Source of the DNA: Flavobacterium aurantiibacter | GTDB taxonomy: Bacteria > Bacteroidota > Bacteroidia > Flavobacteriales > Flavobacteriaceae | Assembly (NCBI RefSeq): GCF_002251775.1 | Contig: NZ_NOXX01000211.1 | Coordinates: 6,666 to 49,027, forward strand | DNA: 42,362 nt | Direction: 5' to 3' | Shown: in pieces, positions 9,208 through 17,757 of the stretch | Position numbering within the stretch: the first letter of the stretch is position 1 | Layout: each line of letters opens with the position of its first letter | Made by a program: the position numbers and the translations under genes | The notes under the pieces: generated by a model | Seen by the model: only the letters and a program-made list of their open reading frames with translations | The model's database searches: none | What the model was told of the DNA's origin: nothing

Positions 9208-9374
9208 AAGTAACGTCTTTGAAAAACGTTCGGTTTTTACCGAAAAATCAACGCAATAATCAACAGAATCCACGTTATAGAAATACAGATTAAATGAAAC
9301 GCTCGTGTTTTTGCTTGTCGAGATGATCCAGCAAGCTTCTTGGCTAAAACCGAAACTATCCTCAGCAATTTAAC

Positions 9375-9382
9375 TACCTTTG
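9375..9382 (+). promoter_or_regulatory. Putative -7 box (TACCTTTG) of the OmpA-like pair
   Basis: TACCTTTG matches TAnnTTTG and lies 23 nt before the TTG start chosen for the first OmpA-like gene. No convincing -33 TTG is present. The box falls inside the longer reading frame starting at 9340, which favours the later start. Confidence 0.4.
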
Positions 9383-9405
9383 ATAGTAAATTTCAACAAA
9401 TAGTT

Positions 9406-10311
9406 TTGAAACAGTTCGCCTCATATATCACTTTTTTACTACTCGTTTTTTCTTCTGCGAAAGCGCAAGAACGCATCGACTTTTATTTCAAAACAGGAAA
9501 AGCTACTTTCGAACCCGTCGAACAAAATCGCCTCGAACAGTTTATCCAAAAAAATACCACAGTTAAAATTGTCTCGATCAGTGGCTTTACCGACGAAGTA
9601 GGTTCGGCACAAGCCAACAACAAACTAGCTAAAGCACGAGTGCAAACCGTAGTCGATATTCTAAATAATCGAATTCTTACACGAACCGATTTCAGAACCA
9701 ACAATTTCGGCGAAAAATTTGCACAAGGTCTGGGCGAAAATGCTCTCAATCGAAAGGTTTCTATTCTATATCTTAAAGAAGCCGACATCCCTCGGGAAGA
9801 AGAAATTTTAGGTCTAAAACCAAAATCATCAGAACTTATTGCTCCGGTTGTTCCCACTTCGGCACCTAAATTCCCTGAAGTACTTCGTTTTAAAAATATC
9901 GACGGTTCAGTTAGCGAGTTTTCGCTCGATACAATAGCTATGAAAAGCATCTACGAAGCACGAGTAGGAGAGAAGCTGAAACTAAAAAATCTAGAATTTA
10001 AAATTAATACCTTTATGATCGAGCCGCGATCATATGGGGCATTGTATGAATTGCTAACCGTGATGCAATCCAAACCCAGTTTGAAAATTCAAATTCAGGG
10101 ACATATTTGTTGCATGCCCAACGATTCGCGCGACCTTTCCACACAGCGTGCCAAAGCAATATCTAATTTTTTGCAAATGAATGGCATAGACAAATCGCGT
10201 TTGTCTTACAAAGGCCTCGGTGTCACAAAACCCATCTATCCCATTCCAGAAAAAAACGAAGAAGAACGTGCCGCAAATCGTAGAGTCGAATTTGAAATCA
10301 TAGCAAACTAA
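9406..10311 (+). CDS. Double OmpA-like envelope protein, first of a pair
   Basis: This 301-residue exported protein has a signal peptide (KQFASYITFLLLVFSSAKAQ) directly after a TTG codon; no ATG is available, and a second TTG at 9340 would add 22 residues before the signal. It holds two OmpA-like peptidoglycan-binding repeats. The N-terminal one (from IDFYFKTGKATFEP) keeps the SGFTDEVGS motif. The C-terminal one carries GHICC at residues 232-236, followed by LSTQRAKAISNFL and RLSYKGLG. In canonical OmpA the motif is GHTD, whose aspartate binds diaminopimelate, so this copy may bind differently. Its stop overlaps the ATG of the next gene by one base. Confidence 0.75.
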   Translation: MKQFASYITFLLLVFSSAKAQERIDFYFKTGKATFEPVEQNRLEQFIQKNTTVKIVSISGFTDEVGSAQANNKLAKARVQTVVDILNNRILTRTDFRTNNFGEKFAQGLGENALNRKVSILYLKEADIPREEEILGLKPKSSELIAPVVPTSAPKFPEVLRFKNIDGSVSEFSLDTIAMKSIYEARVGEKLKLKNLEFKINTFMIEPRSYGALYELLTVMQSKPSLKIQIQGHICCMPNDSRDLSTQRAKAISNFLQMNGIDKSRLSYKGLGVTKPIYPIPEKNEEERAANRRVEFEIIAN

Positions 10312-11081
10312 TGAAACTACTGTATTACTTGCTTTTATTCTGCGGAAGCTGCATAGCACAGGAAGTCGACATTTATTTCGATTTCAATAAATACGATATT
10401 AACATGCAGGCAAAACAAACATTAGAGTTGTTTACGCAATCGTACAAAGACGCGCTAATTGTCGAGCTCAGAGGTTATTGCGATCATGTGGGCAGCGATG
10501 CTTATAACGATACGCTAGCCATGAAACGCATTCGAGCAGTACAAAACGCCCTGCGCGAACTTAAATTCAACGTTCCTGATAAAACTACGATAAAATCCTA
10601 CGGCGAGCGTTTTGAACAATTGCCGGAACAAAGTGCCAACCGCAAGGTAAGTATCGTTTATAAAATTCCCGAAAAAGTCGCTGTAAAGTCGGAATTATCA
10701 GAATTTCGAAAGTCAACACGCAACGCAAAAGTCGGCGATATTATCAAGCTTCCGGGTATGAATTTCTTCAACAACAGCGCAAAAATGTTACCAAAATCGG
10801 TTCCTACGTTGGAAGAATTGCTGTGCATTTTAGAAGAAAATCCGAATTTACACATCGAAATCCAAGGTCATATTTGCTGTCAGAGAGAACGTGATGTAAG
10901 CGACATTTCGACAGCAAGAGCTCGTGCCGTTTTCAATTACCTGATTCAAAAAGGAATCAATCGAAAACGACTCACCTACAAAGGCTACGGCATAAGTAGG
11001 CCCATTCATAAAATACCCGAAAAATCGGAACTGGAGGAAGAAGAAAATCGCCGTGTAGAAATAAGAATTGTCAAGATCTAA
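10311..11081 (+). CDS. Double OmpA-like envelope protein, second of a pair
   Basis: This 256-residue exported protein is a paralogue of the preceding one. A signal peptide (residues 1-17, ending in CIAQ) is followed by one OmpA-like repeat (DIYFDFNKYDINMQA, RGYCDHVGS) and a second with GHICC at residues 186-190, STARARAVFNYL and RLTYKGYG. The first repeat has CD and the second CC where OmpA normally has TD. A hydrophilic linker (about 118-160) joins the repeats. No barrel or extra domain is present, so both proteins are probably periplasmic or membrane-attached wall binders. A bidirectional terminator follows at once. Confidence 0.82.
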   Translation: MKLLYYLLLFCGSCIAQEVDIYFDFNKYDINMQAKQTLELFTQSYKDALIVELRGYCDHVGSDAYNDTLAMKRIRAVQNALRELKFNVPDKTTIKSYGERFEQLPEQSANRKVSIVYKIPEKVAVKSELSEFRKSTRNAKVGDIIKLPGMNFFNNSAKMLPKSVPTLEELLCILEENPNLHIEIQGHICCQRERDVSDISTARARAVFNYLIQKGINRKRLTYKGYGISRPIHKIPEKSELEEEENRRVEIRIVKI

Positions 11082-11085
11082 CAAA

Positions 11086-11108
11086 AAAGCCGCTCAAAAA
11101 GCGGCTTT
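11086..11108. terminator. Bidirectional terminator between the OmpA-like pair and DUF1573 gene
   Basis: AAAGCCGCT and AGCGGCTTT form a perfect 9-bp stem around a 5-nt loop, with T-rich sequence on both sides (TTTTTATTTTT to the right, TTTTTTG on the minus strand). It serves the convergent genes on each side. Confidence 0.88.
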
Positions 11109-11113
11109 AGTTT

Positions 11114-11551
11114 TTATTTTTCCAACATACTCTTCTTTTTTTCCAGTACACTTTGCTGAGGCTTTGGCGGAATAACCTCTCCTTTTATTTTCAGGGCAAT
11201 GATACCTCCTTCGTAATTTACTGCATTCGATTCTACCGTAATTGTTTTGCGAATCGGCCCGGGATTCATGTTATACTTCACTTGAATTTTATCCGACTTT
11301 CCCGGTAAAATTGGGTCGGTAGGCTTCGTCGGAACGGTGCAACCGCAGGTCGACTTCACATTCGTAATAATCAATGGTTGATCACCGGTATTAGTAAATA
11401 CAAACGTTCGAATACCGTTATCGGTTTCTTTCGAAACTTCGCCGTAATCAATTGTATTGTCTTTGGCTTCAAATTCAATTATCGGCCCTTTTTGCGCCAT
11501 ACCTGCTACAGCAAAAAGCAGTACGAGTAGAGTTGAGGTAAAGTGCTTCAT
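11114..11551 (-). CDS. DUF1573 secreted protein
   Basis: This 145-residue protein has a signal peptide (HFTSTLLVLLFAVAGMAQ) and one DUF1573 domain: IDYGEVSKETDNGIRTFVFTNTGDQPLIITNVKSTCGCT, then a proline-rich strand and IALKIKGEV. The fold is an immunoglobulin-like beta sandwich common in Bacteroidota periplasmic proteins, with the conserved STCGCT pair of cysteines (about 69-71). Its role is not established. It ends in a charged tail (VLEKKKSMLEK). It diverges from valS across a 247-nt gap. Confidence 0.88.
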   Translation of the reverse strand: MKHFTSTLLVLLFAVAGMAQKGPIIEFEAKDNTIDYGEVSKETDNGIRTFVFTNTGDQPLIITNVKSTCGCTVPTKPTDPILPGKSDKIQVKYNMNPGPIRKTITVESNAVNYEGGIIALKIKGEVIPPKPQQSVLEKKKSMLEK

Positions 11552-11633
11552 CTTTTATTTTTTTGTGTCGTAAATGTAAAAGTTCTTCCGCTATTTGTAT
11601 CGATTAAGAGTTAAAATTTTATTCTTAAAATCG

Positions 11634-11641
11634 TACTTTTG
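11634..11641 (+). promoter_or_regulatory. Putative -7 box (TACTTTTG) far upstream of valS
   Basis: TACTTTTG matches TAnnTTTG and would leave a leader of about 150 nt before the valS ATG. No good -33 TTG is visible, so this is a candidate only. Confidence 0.35.
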
Positions 11642-11651
11642 CCACTTCCAA

Positions 11652-11675
11652 AAATCAGACCACAAAATCTGATTT
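11652..11675 (+). promoter_or_regulatory. Small inverted repeat in the valS leader
   Basis: AAATCAGA (11652-11659) and TCTGATTT (11668-11675) are perfectly complementary around an 8-nt loop and are followed by an A-rich run rather than a T-tract. It lies about 10 nt after the putative -7 box, near the start of the proposed transcript. It could be a leader hairpin or an operator; nothing fixes its role. The rest of the gap up to 11798 shows no gene. Confidence 0.3.
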
Positions 11676-11798
11676 AAGAAAAAATTGCCTTGTTTTGATT
11701 GTGTTCAAGCCCAATATGTCTCTGTAACCGACTCATAGCTTGTTCGTTCATTAAGACTTGCGTTAGTAAAGTTTATTTCGCGAAAACAAATTTAGTTT

Positions 11799-14426
11799 AT
11801 GTCTGCATTAGCAACTCAGTTCGACGCCGCTTCAATCGAAGAAAAATGGTACCAGTATTGGATGGAAAACGGTTATTTCAACTCTGTGCCCGATCACCGA
11901 AAAGCCTATACCATCGTGATTCCACCACCAAACGTGACTGGCGTGTTGCACATGGGACATATGCTAAATAATACAATCCAAGACGTACTCATCCGACGTG
12001 CACGTTTGAAGGGTTTTAACGCTTGTTGGGTGCCCGGAACCGATCACGCATCGATTGCTACCGAAGCAAAGGTTGTCGCTAAACTGAAAGCCGAAGGCAT
12101 CAATAAAAACGACCTAACGCGTGAGGAATTCCTTGAACACGCTTGGGATTGGACGCACAAGTATGGCGGAGTGATTCTCGAACAACTTAAAAAGTTAGGT
12201 GCATCCTGCGATTGGAATCGTACGAAATTCACGATGGATCCCGATATGTCGGCTTCCGTAATCAAATGCTTTGTGGATTTGTATCGAAAAGGTCTGATTT
12301 ATCGCGGCTATCGCATGGTAAACTGGGATCCGGAAGCTAAAACGACACTTTCCGATGAAGAAGTGATTTACGAAGAGCAACAATCGAAGTTGTTTTACCT
12401 AAAATATAAATTTACGGACAGCGACGACTTTTTAACCGTAGCAACTACGCGTCCGGAAACCATTTTTGGAGATACGGCGGTTTGCGTGAATCCAAACGAC
12501 GAGCGCTACGCAAAGTTTATTGGAAAGACCGTTATTGTTCCGATTGCTAACCGCGAAGTGCCTATTATTTCCGACGATTATATTGATATTGAATTCGGTA
12601 CAGGTTGTTTGAAAGTTACGCCAGCGCACGACATCAACGACAAGAACATCGGGGATAAATACAATTTGGAAGTCATCGATATTTTTAATGAAGATGCTAC
12701 TTTAAACAGCTTTGGCTTGCATTATGCCGGCAAAGATCGTTTTGACGTTAGAAAAGCCATCGAAAAAGAACTGCAAGAAAAAGGTTTGTTGCTAAAAGTA
12801 GAAAACCACCAAAATAAAGTGGGAACTTCTGAACGAACCAAAGCCGTAATCGAGCCACGTCTTTCCGACCAGTGGTTTTTGAAAATGGAAGATCTAGCTA
12901 AGCCAGCATTGAAAGCAGTTTTAGAATCGGATGAAATTAATTTGTATCCAAAGAAATTCGAAAATACCTACCGCCATTGGTTAGAGAATGTTCGCGACTG
13001 GAATATTTCACGACAATTGTGGTGGGGACAACAAATACCAGCCTATTTTTATGGCGACGGCAAGCAAGATTTTGTAGTTGCCGAAAACTGGGACGAAGCC
13101 TTGCAACTCGCGCGAATAGCTACCGGAAACAACAATTTGAAGCAAACAGACTTACGACAAGATCCAGATGCACTCGACACTTGGTTTTCGTCTTGGTTGT
13201 GGCCTATTTCGGTTTTTGGAGGAATAATGAATCCGAATAACGAAGAGTTTAAATACTACTATCCGACTCAAGATTTGGTGACAGCGCCTGAGATTTTGTT
13301 TTTCTGGGTAGCCCGTATGATTATTGCCGGTTACGAATTCGTTGGAGAAAAACCCTTTACCGGAGTTTATCTCACAGGTATTGTTCGCGATACGCAACGC
13401 AGAAAAATGTCGAAATCACTCGGAAACTCGCCGGAACCGCTAGAACTTATCGAGAAGTTCGGTGCCGACGGCGTACGCGTGGGTATGCTCTTAGCCGGAT
13501 CCGACGGTAACGATATTTTGTTTGATGAAGCCTATTGCGCCCAAGGAAAAGCATTTGCGCACAAAATTTGGAATGCATTCCGATTAATTAAAGGTTGGGA
13601 AGTTTCAGACGATATTCAACAACCGGCTGCTAGTAAAATTGCAATCGACTGGTATCGTGCTAAATTGTCGCAAGCCGTAGTCGAAATCGACGATCACTTC
13701 AGTAAATACCGCATTTCCGATGCCATGATGAGCACTTATAAACTCATTTGGGACGATTTCTGTTCGTGGTTGCTCGAAATAGTAAAACCGGGCTATCAAC
13801 AACCCATTGACAGTCAGACCTTGCAGGCAATCATCGATTTATTGGAAGACAATCTACGCTTGCTCAATCCGTTTATGCCGTTCTTAACTGAAGAAATATG
13901 GCACGCGATAAAACCACGTACTAAAGAAGAAGCGTTGATTGTAAATAGTTGGCCAAAGATTACTGGCGAAAACAACGACTTACTCCAGCAATTCGACATT
14001 TCTTTTGAAATTGTTAGCGGACTTCGCAGTATCCGTAAAGACCGAAATCTTCCTTTTAAAGACGCGATTCAAGTACAGATCATCAACAAGGAAAAGATTA
14101 GCGATAAAACCGATTCTATAATCGCGAAATTGCTAAACATTTCTTCCTTGGAATACGTTTCAGAAAAGCCGGAAAATGCAGCTTCTTTCCGATATAAAAC
14201 CAACGAATACTACGTAATTTTAGGTGAAAAAATCGATTTAGAAGCCGAACGTGCTAAACTGCAAGAAGAGCTCGAATATTATAAAGGCTTTTTAAAATCG
14301 GTTGAAGCTAAACTTTCAAACGAACGTTTTGTTAACAGCGCACCCGAAAAAGTTATTGCTATAGAACGTCAAAAACAAGCCGATGCTTTAGCGAAGATTG
14401 CTGTTTTGGAAGAACGCTTAAGCTAG
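11799..14426 (+). CDS. valS: Valyl-tRNA synthetase
   Basis: This 875-residue class I enzyme charges tRNA-Val with valine. The N-terminal nucleotide-binding fold has the HIGH-type motif HMGH at residues 51-54, within [15 protein letters not shown]. The editing domain includes [17 protein letters not shown]. The KMSKS loop is at 536-540, followed by the anticodon-binding domain and a C-terminal coiled coil (about 800-875, beginning [20 protein letters not shown]) typical of ValRS. The length is normal for the bacterial enzyme. It is monocistronic: a bidirectional terminator follows 19 nt after the stop. Confidence 0.98.
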   Translation: MSALATQFDAASIEEKWYQYWMENGYFNSVPDHRKAYTIVIPPPNVTGVLHMGHMLNNTIQDVLIRRARLKGFNACWVPGTDHASIATEAKVVAKLKAEGINKNDLTREEFLEHAWDWTHKYGGVILEQLKKLGASCDWNRTKFTMDPDMSASVIKCFVDLYRKGLIYRGYRMVNWDPEAKTTLSDEEVIYEEQQSKLFYLKYKFTDSDDFLTVATTRPETIFGDTAVCVNPNDERYAKFIGKTVIVPIANREVPIISDDYIDIEFGTGCLKVTPAHDINDKNIGDKYNLEVIDIFNEDATLNSFGLHYAGKDRFDVRKAIEKELQEKGLLLKVENHQNKVGTSERTKAVIEPRLSDQWFLKMEDLAKPALKAVLESDEINLYPKKFENTYRHWLENVRDWNISRQLWWGQQIPAYFYGDGKQDFVVAENWDEALQLARIATGNNNLKQTDLRQDPDALDTWFSSWLWPISVFGGIMNPNNEEFKYYYPTQDLVTAPEILFFWVARMIIAGYEFVGEKPFTGVYLTGIVRDTQRRKMSKSLGNSPEPLELIEKFGADGVRVGMLLAGSDGNDILFDEAYCAQGKAFAHKIWNAFRLIKGWEVSDDIQQPAASKIAIDWYRAKLSQAVVEIDDHFSKYRISDAMMSTYKLIWDDFCSWLLEIVKPGYQQPIDSQTLQAIIDLLEDNLRLLNPFMPFLTEEIWHAIKPRTKEEALIVNSWPKITGENNDLLQQFDISFEIVSGLRSIRKDRNLPFKDAIQVQIINKEKISDKTDSIIAKLLNISSLEYVSEKPENAASFRYKTNEYYVILGEKIDLEAERAKLQEELEYYKGFLKSVEAKLSNERFVNSAPEKVIAIERQKQADALAKIAVLEERLS

Positions 14427-14445
14427 AAGCTAATCTCTTTTAAAT

Positions 14446-14482
14446 AAAAATGCCGTGATAAACGAATTGTCACGGCATTTTT
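14446..14482. terminator. Bidirectional terminator between valS and sodA
   Basis: AAAAATGCCGTGA and TCACGGCATTTTT form a perfect 13-bp stem around an 11-nt loop, with a run of T on the plus side and A on the left that gives U on the minus transcript. It serves both convergent genes. Confidence 0.92.
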
Positions 14483-14510
14483 TATTTCATTTTGACTGTG
14501 GAAATAGGAT

Positions 14511-15269
14511 TTACTTCTTTATCGCCTCCTCGTATTTTTCGTTTACTTTCTGCCAATTGATGACTTCAAAAAACGCATTGATGTAATTTCTTCGACGGTA
14601 CTGATATTGCAAATAGTAGGCATGTTCCCAGACGTCTAATGCCAGAATAGGTGTTCCGCTAACCGAAACGCCCGGCATCAACGGATTATCCTGATTTGGT
14701 GTCGTAGATATCTGTAGTTTTCCCGCTTTATCAACGCTCAACCACGTCCAACCCGAACCAAAAATAGCCGTTGCTTGATTGCTAAATTCGTTTTTAAAAT
14801 TCTCAAACGAACCAAAATCTCTCGAAATCGCTAAGGCAAGCGTATCTTTCGGTTGTCCGCCACCTTTAGGTCCCATGATTTCCCAAAATAAGCTGTGGTT
14901 GTAATATCCTCCCGCATTGTTGCGCAGATTTTCATCTGCCGAGCTCGCTTTCTTCAGAATCTCTTCTATAGTAAGCTGCTCCATTTCAGTTCCTTTAATG
15001 GCTTTGTTGAGGTTATTCGTGTACGTTAAATAATGCTTTGAATAATGATTTTCCATCGTACTTGCGTCTATCGATGGGCTTAACGCATTATAAGCGTAGG
15101 GTAATTTCGCCAACTCAAAAGTTCCGGGCTCTGCTCTTACATCATCTGGGCTAGATAAGGCAGCTTTTACTTCTTTTTCAGGTAGTGGAACTTCTACTTC
15201 AATGAGCTTTTTCTCGTTACAAGAACTGAGGATAACTGCTAGAATAACTGCTCGTGTAAAAGACTTCAT
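14511..15269 (-). CDS. sodA: Superoxide dismutase, Mn-type, lipoprotein-anchored
   Basis: This 252-residue enzyme dismutates superoxide to hydrogen peroxide and oxygen. The metal ligands are visible: H75 (MENHYSKHY), H125 (YYNHSLFWE), D212 and H216 (LDVWEHAYYL). Gly121 and Gln193 (TPNQDNPLMP) sit where Mn enzymes differ from Fe enzymes, so manganese is more likely. An N-terminal lipoprotein signal, ILSSC with Cys17, and a 35-residue linker precede the catalytic domain; cytosolic SODs lack both. It should therefore be tethered in the periplasm or outer membrane. The ATG overlaps the acyl-CoA-binding gene's stop by 4 nt, making it last in the lipid operon. Confidence 0.93.
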   Translation of the reverse strand: MKSFTRAVILAVILSSCNEKKLIEVEVPLPEKEVKAALSSPDDVRAEPGTFELAKLPYAYNALSPSIDASTMENHYSKHYLTYTNNLNKAIKGTEMEQLTIEEILKKASSADENLRNNAGGYYNHSLFWEIMGPKGGGQPKDTLALAISRDFGSFENFKNEFSNQATAIFGSGWTWLSVDKAGKLQISTTPNQDNPLMPGVSVSGTPILALDVWEHAYYLQYQYRRRNYINAFFEVINWQKVNEKYEEAIKK

Positions 15270-15541
15270 AATTCGCTTTTTAGAATATCTTCAACAACTT
15301 GAATATAATTTTTCATGGCATCTTCAACACTCATAGATCTTATCTGCATCCAAGCGTTCGTTTTAAAAGCATTTCGCAAATCGTAATCCGTTTGCATACT
15401 TCGGTCTATATTTCCAAAAGTAGCTTGTTTATAAAACGAATATAAACGCAATTGAACGTCTGGAGGCAAATCGGCCTGACGCATCTCCGAAGCTTTCTGA
15501 AAAGCCTGTTGAAATCGTTCTTCTAAAGATAAGTCCGACAT
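15266..15541 (-). CDS. Acyl-CoA-binding protein
   Basis: This 91-residue cytoplasmic protein is a complete four-helix acyl-CoA-binding domain. Visible family marks are LEERFQQAFQKASEM, then LPPDVQLRLYSFYKQATFGN (residues 25-44), the aromatic AWMQ region (about 63-66) and MSVEDAMKNYIQVVEDI. It would bind long-chain acyl-CoA thioesters. It shares one base with the end of psd and overlaps sodA by 4 nt, so it is translated from the lipid operon and may supply or buffer acyl chains for phospholipid synthesis. The tyrosine and lysine positions that contact CoA in known proteins (LYSFYKQAT) are kept. Confidence 0.92.
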   Translation of the reverse strand: MSDLSLEERFQQAFQKASEMRQADLPPDVQLRLYSFYKQATFGNIDRSMQTDYDLRNAFKTNAWMQIRSMSVEDAMKNYIQVVEDILKSEL

Positions 15542-16200
15542 TATTTTTTGAAAATTACAGTTCTATTTCCTTTTACCACATCTCCGATTTTAACCTGAAC
15601 GGGAGTGCCTGGAGGCAAAAATAAATCAACGCGACTTCCAAATTTTATAAATCCAGCATCCGATCCTTGAAGCACCATCTGACCTTCTTTGGCGTAGTTC
15701 ACAATACGTTTAGCTAAAGCACCGGCAATTTGTCGGTACATGATTTCTCCCAGCACTTCATTTTCAATAACTACAGTTGTTCGCTCGTTTTCTGTACTTG
15801 CTTTCGGATGCCAAGCAACCAAGTACTTTCCAGGATGGTAAATACTGTGCGTGATTTTTCCGCCTATCGGATAACGCGTCACGTGTACGTTTATGGGCGA
15901 CATGAAAATCGATACTTGTAATCGATTCGATTTAAAAATTTCAGGTTCGTATACTTCTTCAATAACCACAACTTTTCCATCTACTGGTGCAGTAATGGTA
16001 TCTAAGGTAGGAATTAAGCTTCGGTTCGGGTTTCGAAAAAACTGAAGAATCAATATCAGAAAAATCAAAAGAAAGCTCTGGATGCCTTTTCTCAGATAAA
16101 TATTCGGAAAAATGGCTTCAGTTACTAGTATCCCCGCCACAACAATCATGCAGGAGATTAAGATAATTTTTGCGCCTTCTTTGTGGAATGATACGATCAT
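15541..16200 (-). CDS. psd: Phosphatidylserine decarboxylase proenzyme
   Basis: This 219-residue inner-membrane enzyme converts phosphatidylserine to phosphatidylethanolamine using a pyruvoyl cofactor made by self-cleavage. The cleavage site is Gly188-Ser189 in GSDAGFIKFGSRVD. Other marks are FFRNPNR, TAPVDGKV and SIFMSPINVHVTRYP. Two hydrophobic segments occupy residues 10-55. The short length and FGSR cleavage motif fit the compact PSD-A-type family rather than the ~300-residue enzyme. Its ATG overlaps the stop of cdsA by 4 nt, linking CDP-diacylglycerol synthesis to phosphatidylethanolamine production. Confidence 0.95.
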   Translation of the reverse strand: MIVSFHKEGAKIILISCMIVVAGILVTEAIFPNIYLRKGIQSFLLIFLILILQFFRNPNRSLIPTLDTITAPVDGKVVVIEEVYEPEIFKSNRLQVSIFMSPINVHVTRYPIGGKITHSIYHPGKYLVAWHPKASTENERTTVVIENEVLGEIMYRQIAGALAKRIVNYAKEGQMVLQGSDAGFIKFGSRVDLFLPPGTPVQVKIGDVVKGNRTVIFKK

Positions 16201-17057
16201 TTTGGGAGAATTTTGTACAGTAAAAATATAAATGGTGCGACAAATATAATACTATCGAGCCGATCGAGTATACCGCCGTGTCCGGGCATGATGTTTCCGC
16301 TGTCTTTAACACCAGCAATTCGTTTGAATTTCGATTCTATTAAGTCGCCTATTGTGCCGAAAACACTGATTAAAACCGCTGTTATACCCCAAATAATCAA
16401 AGACTTTTGGAAGTGAATGGGTTTTGGTTGCATGTAAAATTTCGAAATCAAAAAAGCAGCAAGTAAAGAGAAGAGAAGTCCACCGAGAAAACCTTCTATT
16501 GTTTTTTTGGGTGAAATTCGTTCAAAAAGTTTATTGCGCCCAATCGATTTTCCAACGATGTATGCAAACGTATCGTTTGTCCAAATCAAAATAAAAACAC
16601 TGATTAATATTTTTGGCTTGTACGTTTTTAGCAAATACACCGAATTGGGATCTTCTTCACCTAAAGCAGTAATATTCATGATACTTATAAAAGGCAAAAT
16701 AATATAGCCAATTAAAAAAATGTATTTACTTACACGACGCAGCTCGGTGTGCTTGTTATCGAATAGAAAAATCATACTAATCAAGGAAACAAAAAGCGTG
16801 ATTCCGAGCACAACAATATCAACGTACTGGATATTTACCTTGTAAACAAGCATGTAAGCAGAGCTGCCGTAAATTAAACTCGCCAAAAGTGTTGGAACCA
16901 GTGAATGGATGCGAACGAGCTTTGAAAATTCGAAAACCGCTATCAGTAAAAAAAAGTAAAATAATACGAAGAAACTTTCGGTAGAATACAATACAGCCGA
17001 GAGTAGGAGCAAGATGTACACCGCTCCAGATAGCGCCCGCTGCAACGTTTCGTTCAT
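16197..17057 (-). CDS. cdsA: Phosphatidate cytidylyltransferase
   Basis: This 286-residue integral membrane enzyme makes CDP-diacylglycerol from phosphatidate and CTP. It has about eight membrane helices and ends in the family signature at residues 242-268: SKFKRIAGVKDSGN, then GHGGILDRLDS, with the metal- and CTP-binding aspartates. The length is normal. It starts 1 nt after the LUD-domain gene stops and overlaps psd by 4 nt. It supplies the precursor for the phospholipid steps encoded downstream. Confidence 0.96.
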   Translation of the reverse strand: MNETLQRALSGAVYILLLLSAVLYSTESFFVLFYFFLLIAVFEFSKLVRIHSLVPTLLASLIYGSSAYMLVYKVNIQYVDIVVLGITLFVSLISMIFLFDNKHTELRRVSKYIFLIGYIILPFISIMNITALGEEDPNSVYLLKTYKPKILISVFILIWTNDTFAYIVGKSIGRNKLFERISPKKTIEGFLGGLLFSLLAAFLISKFYMQPKPIHFQKSLIIWGITAVLISVFGTIGDLIESKFKRIAGVKDSGNIMPGHGGILDRLDSIIFVAPFIFLLYKILPK

Positions 17058-17058
17058 A

Positions 17059-17655
17059 CTAAGCGTCCTCTAAAAGAAGCAAATACAAGTTTTTAGCAAC
17101 GCTTCCGTAGTGAAGAAAATCTTCTTCTTTTGATTTTTCAAAATACGTAAAAGCCATGATGTTGCTCGGGTAGTTTTTGTCGTAGCGCTGCTTGATAGTA
17201 CGCAAGCTGTCTGATTTTGTTTGAACCAGTTGCGAAGTAGTCGCAAAAATGACAAAATTTGCAGGAAGTTCCTGTGGTTTGTGATGTTTAATTTGGTTGG
17301 AAGATAACAATACCGATCCTTCTTCGGCAATTAAATTTTCGCAGCTAGCCAATAAAAATTTGGGATTTGCAGTTTTTTCGTGTGGAATTTTATTCTCATC
17401 CAAAAGCGAAAACAGCTTGGGTTCAAAACACATGGCTTCTTGTTCAAACCAATCGTTTTCTTCCAAAATATCTTCAAAATGCGTTTTAACTTCAGCCATA
17501 TTTTCACAATACAGAAACTTGCCTCCGTTTTTGCGGAATTTCAATGTGAAAAGCTCGTCGGTTGTCAGTCCGGCGTGCAGATTGGTTAGGTCGTCTCCTG
17601 GAGTTTCTCCGGAGTTGTCGGTGCTGGAATTAAAAAACTTTTTAAAAATACTCAT
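17059..17655 (-). CDS. LUD-domain protein (LutC/YkgG-like)
   Basis: This 198-residue cytoplasmic protein has a LUD domain: ENLIAEEGSVLLSSNQIKHHKPQELPANFVIFATTSQLV (about 105-145), close to the LutC/YkgG subfamily that occurs in lactate-oxidation complexes. No lutA or lutB neighbour is present, so a lactate role is not supported here. It heads the lipid operon, with a -7 box upstream and a terminator separating it from ftsH. The first 30 residues are charged and linker-like. The function in this setting is unknown. Confidence 0.82.
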   Translation of the reverse strand: MSIFKKFFNSSTDNSGETPGDDLTNLHAGLTTDELFTLKFRKNGGKFLYCENMAEVKTHFEDILEENDWFEQEAMCFEPKLFSLLDENKIPHEKTANPKFLLASCENLIAEEGSVLLSSNQIKHHKPQELPANFVIFATTSQLVQTKSDSLRTIKQRYDKNYPSNIMAFTYFEKSKEEDFLHYGSVAKNLYLLLLEDA

Positions 17656-17688
17656 TTGGCTTTACTGCTCGCAAAAGTTCGTTGCGTC

Positions 17689-17696
17689 CAAAGATA
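17689..17696 (-). promoter_or_regulatory. Putative -7 box (TATCTTTG) of the LUD-cdsA-psd operon
   Basis: The minus strand reads TATCTTTG, a full match to TAnnTTTG, 33 nt before the LUD ATG. It abuts the T-tract of the ftsH terminator, so one operon ends where the next begins. No clear -33 TTG is seen at normal spacing. Confidence 0.5.
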
Positions 17697-17735
17697 AAAA
17701 AAACTTGTTTCAACTACTGATTGAAACAAGTTTTT
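17696..17735 (-). terminator. Terminator of rsfS-ftsH
   Basis: AAAAACTTGTTTCAA (17699-17713) and TTGAAACAAGTTTTT (17721-17735) form a perfect 15-bp stem with a 7-nt loop. On the minus strand the stem is followed by an eight-T run. It lies 22 nt past the ftsH stop and separates ftsH from the lipid operon. Confidence 0.88.
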
Positions 17736-17757
17736 ATAAAATTAGGAAGGTGTATTC

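Noticed and set aside
9340..9405. An earlier TTG start for the first OmpA-like gene
   Set aside because: The extra 22 residues precede the signal peptide and the frame contains the -7 box TACCTTTG; the later TTG is preferred, though not proved.
11652..11675. T-box leader for valS
   Set aside because: The hairpin is small, has no visible T-box core sequence and no following T-run; T-boxes are not expected in this phylum.
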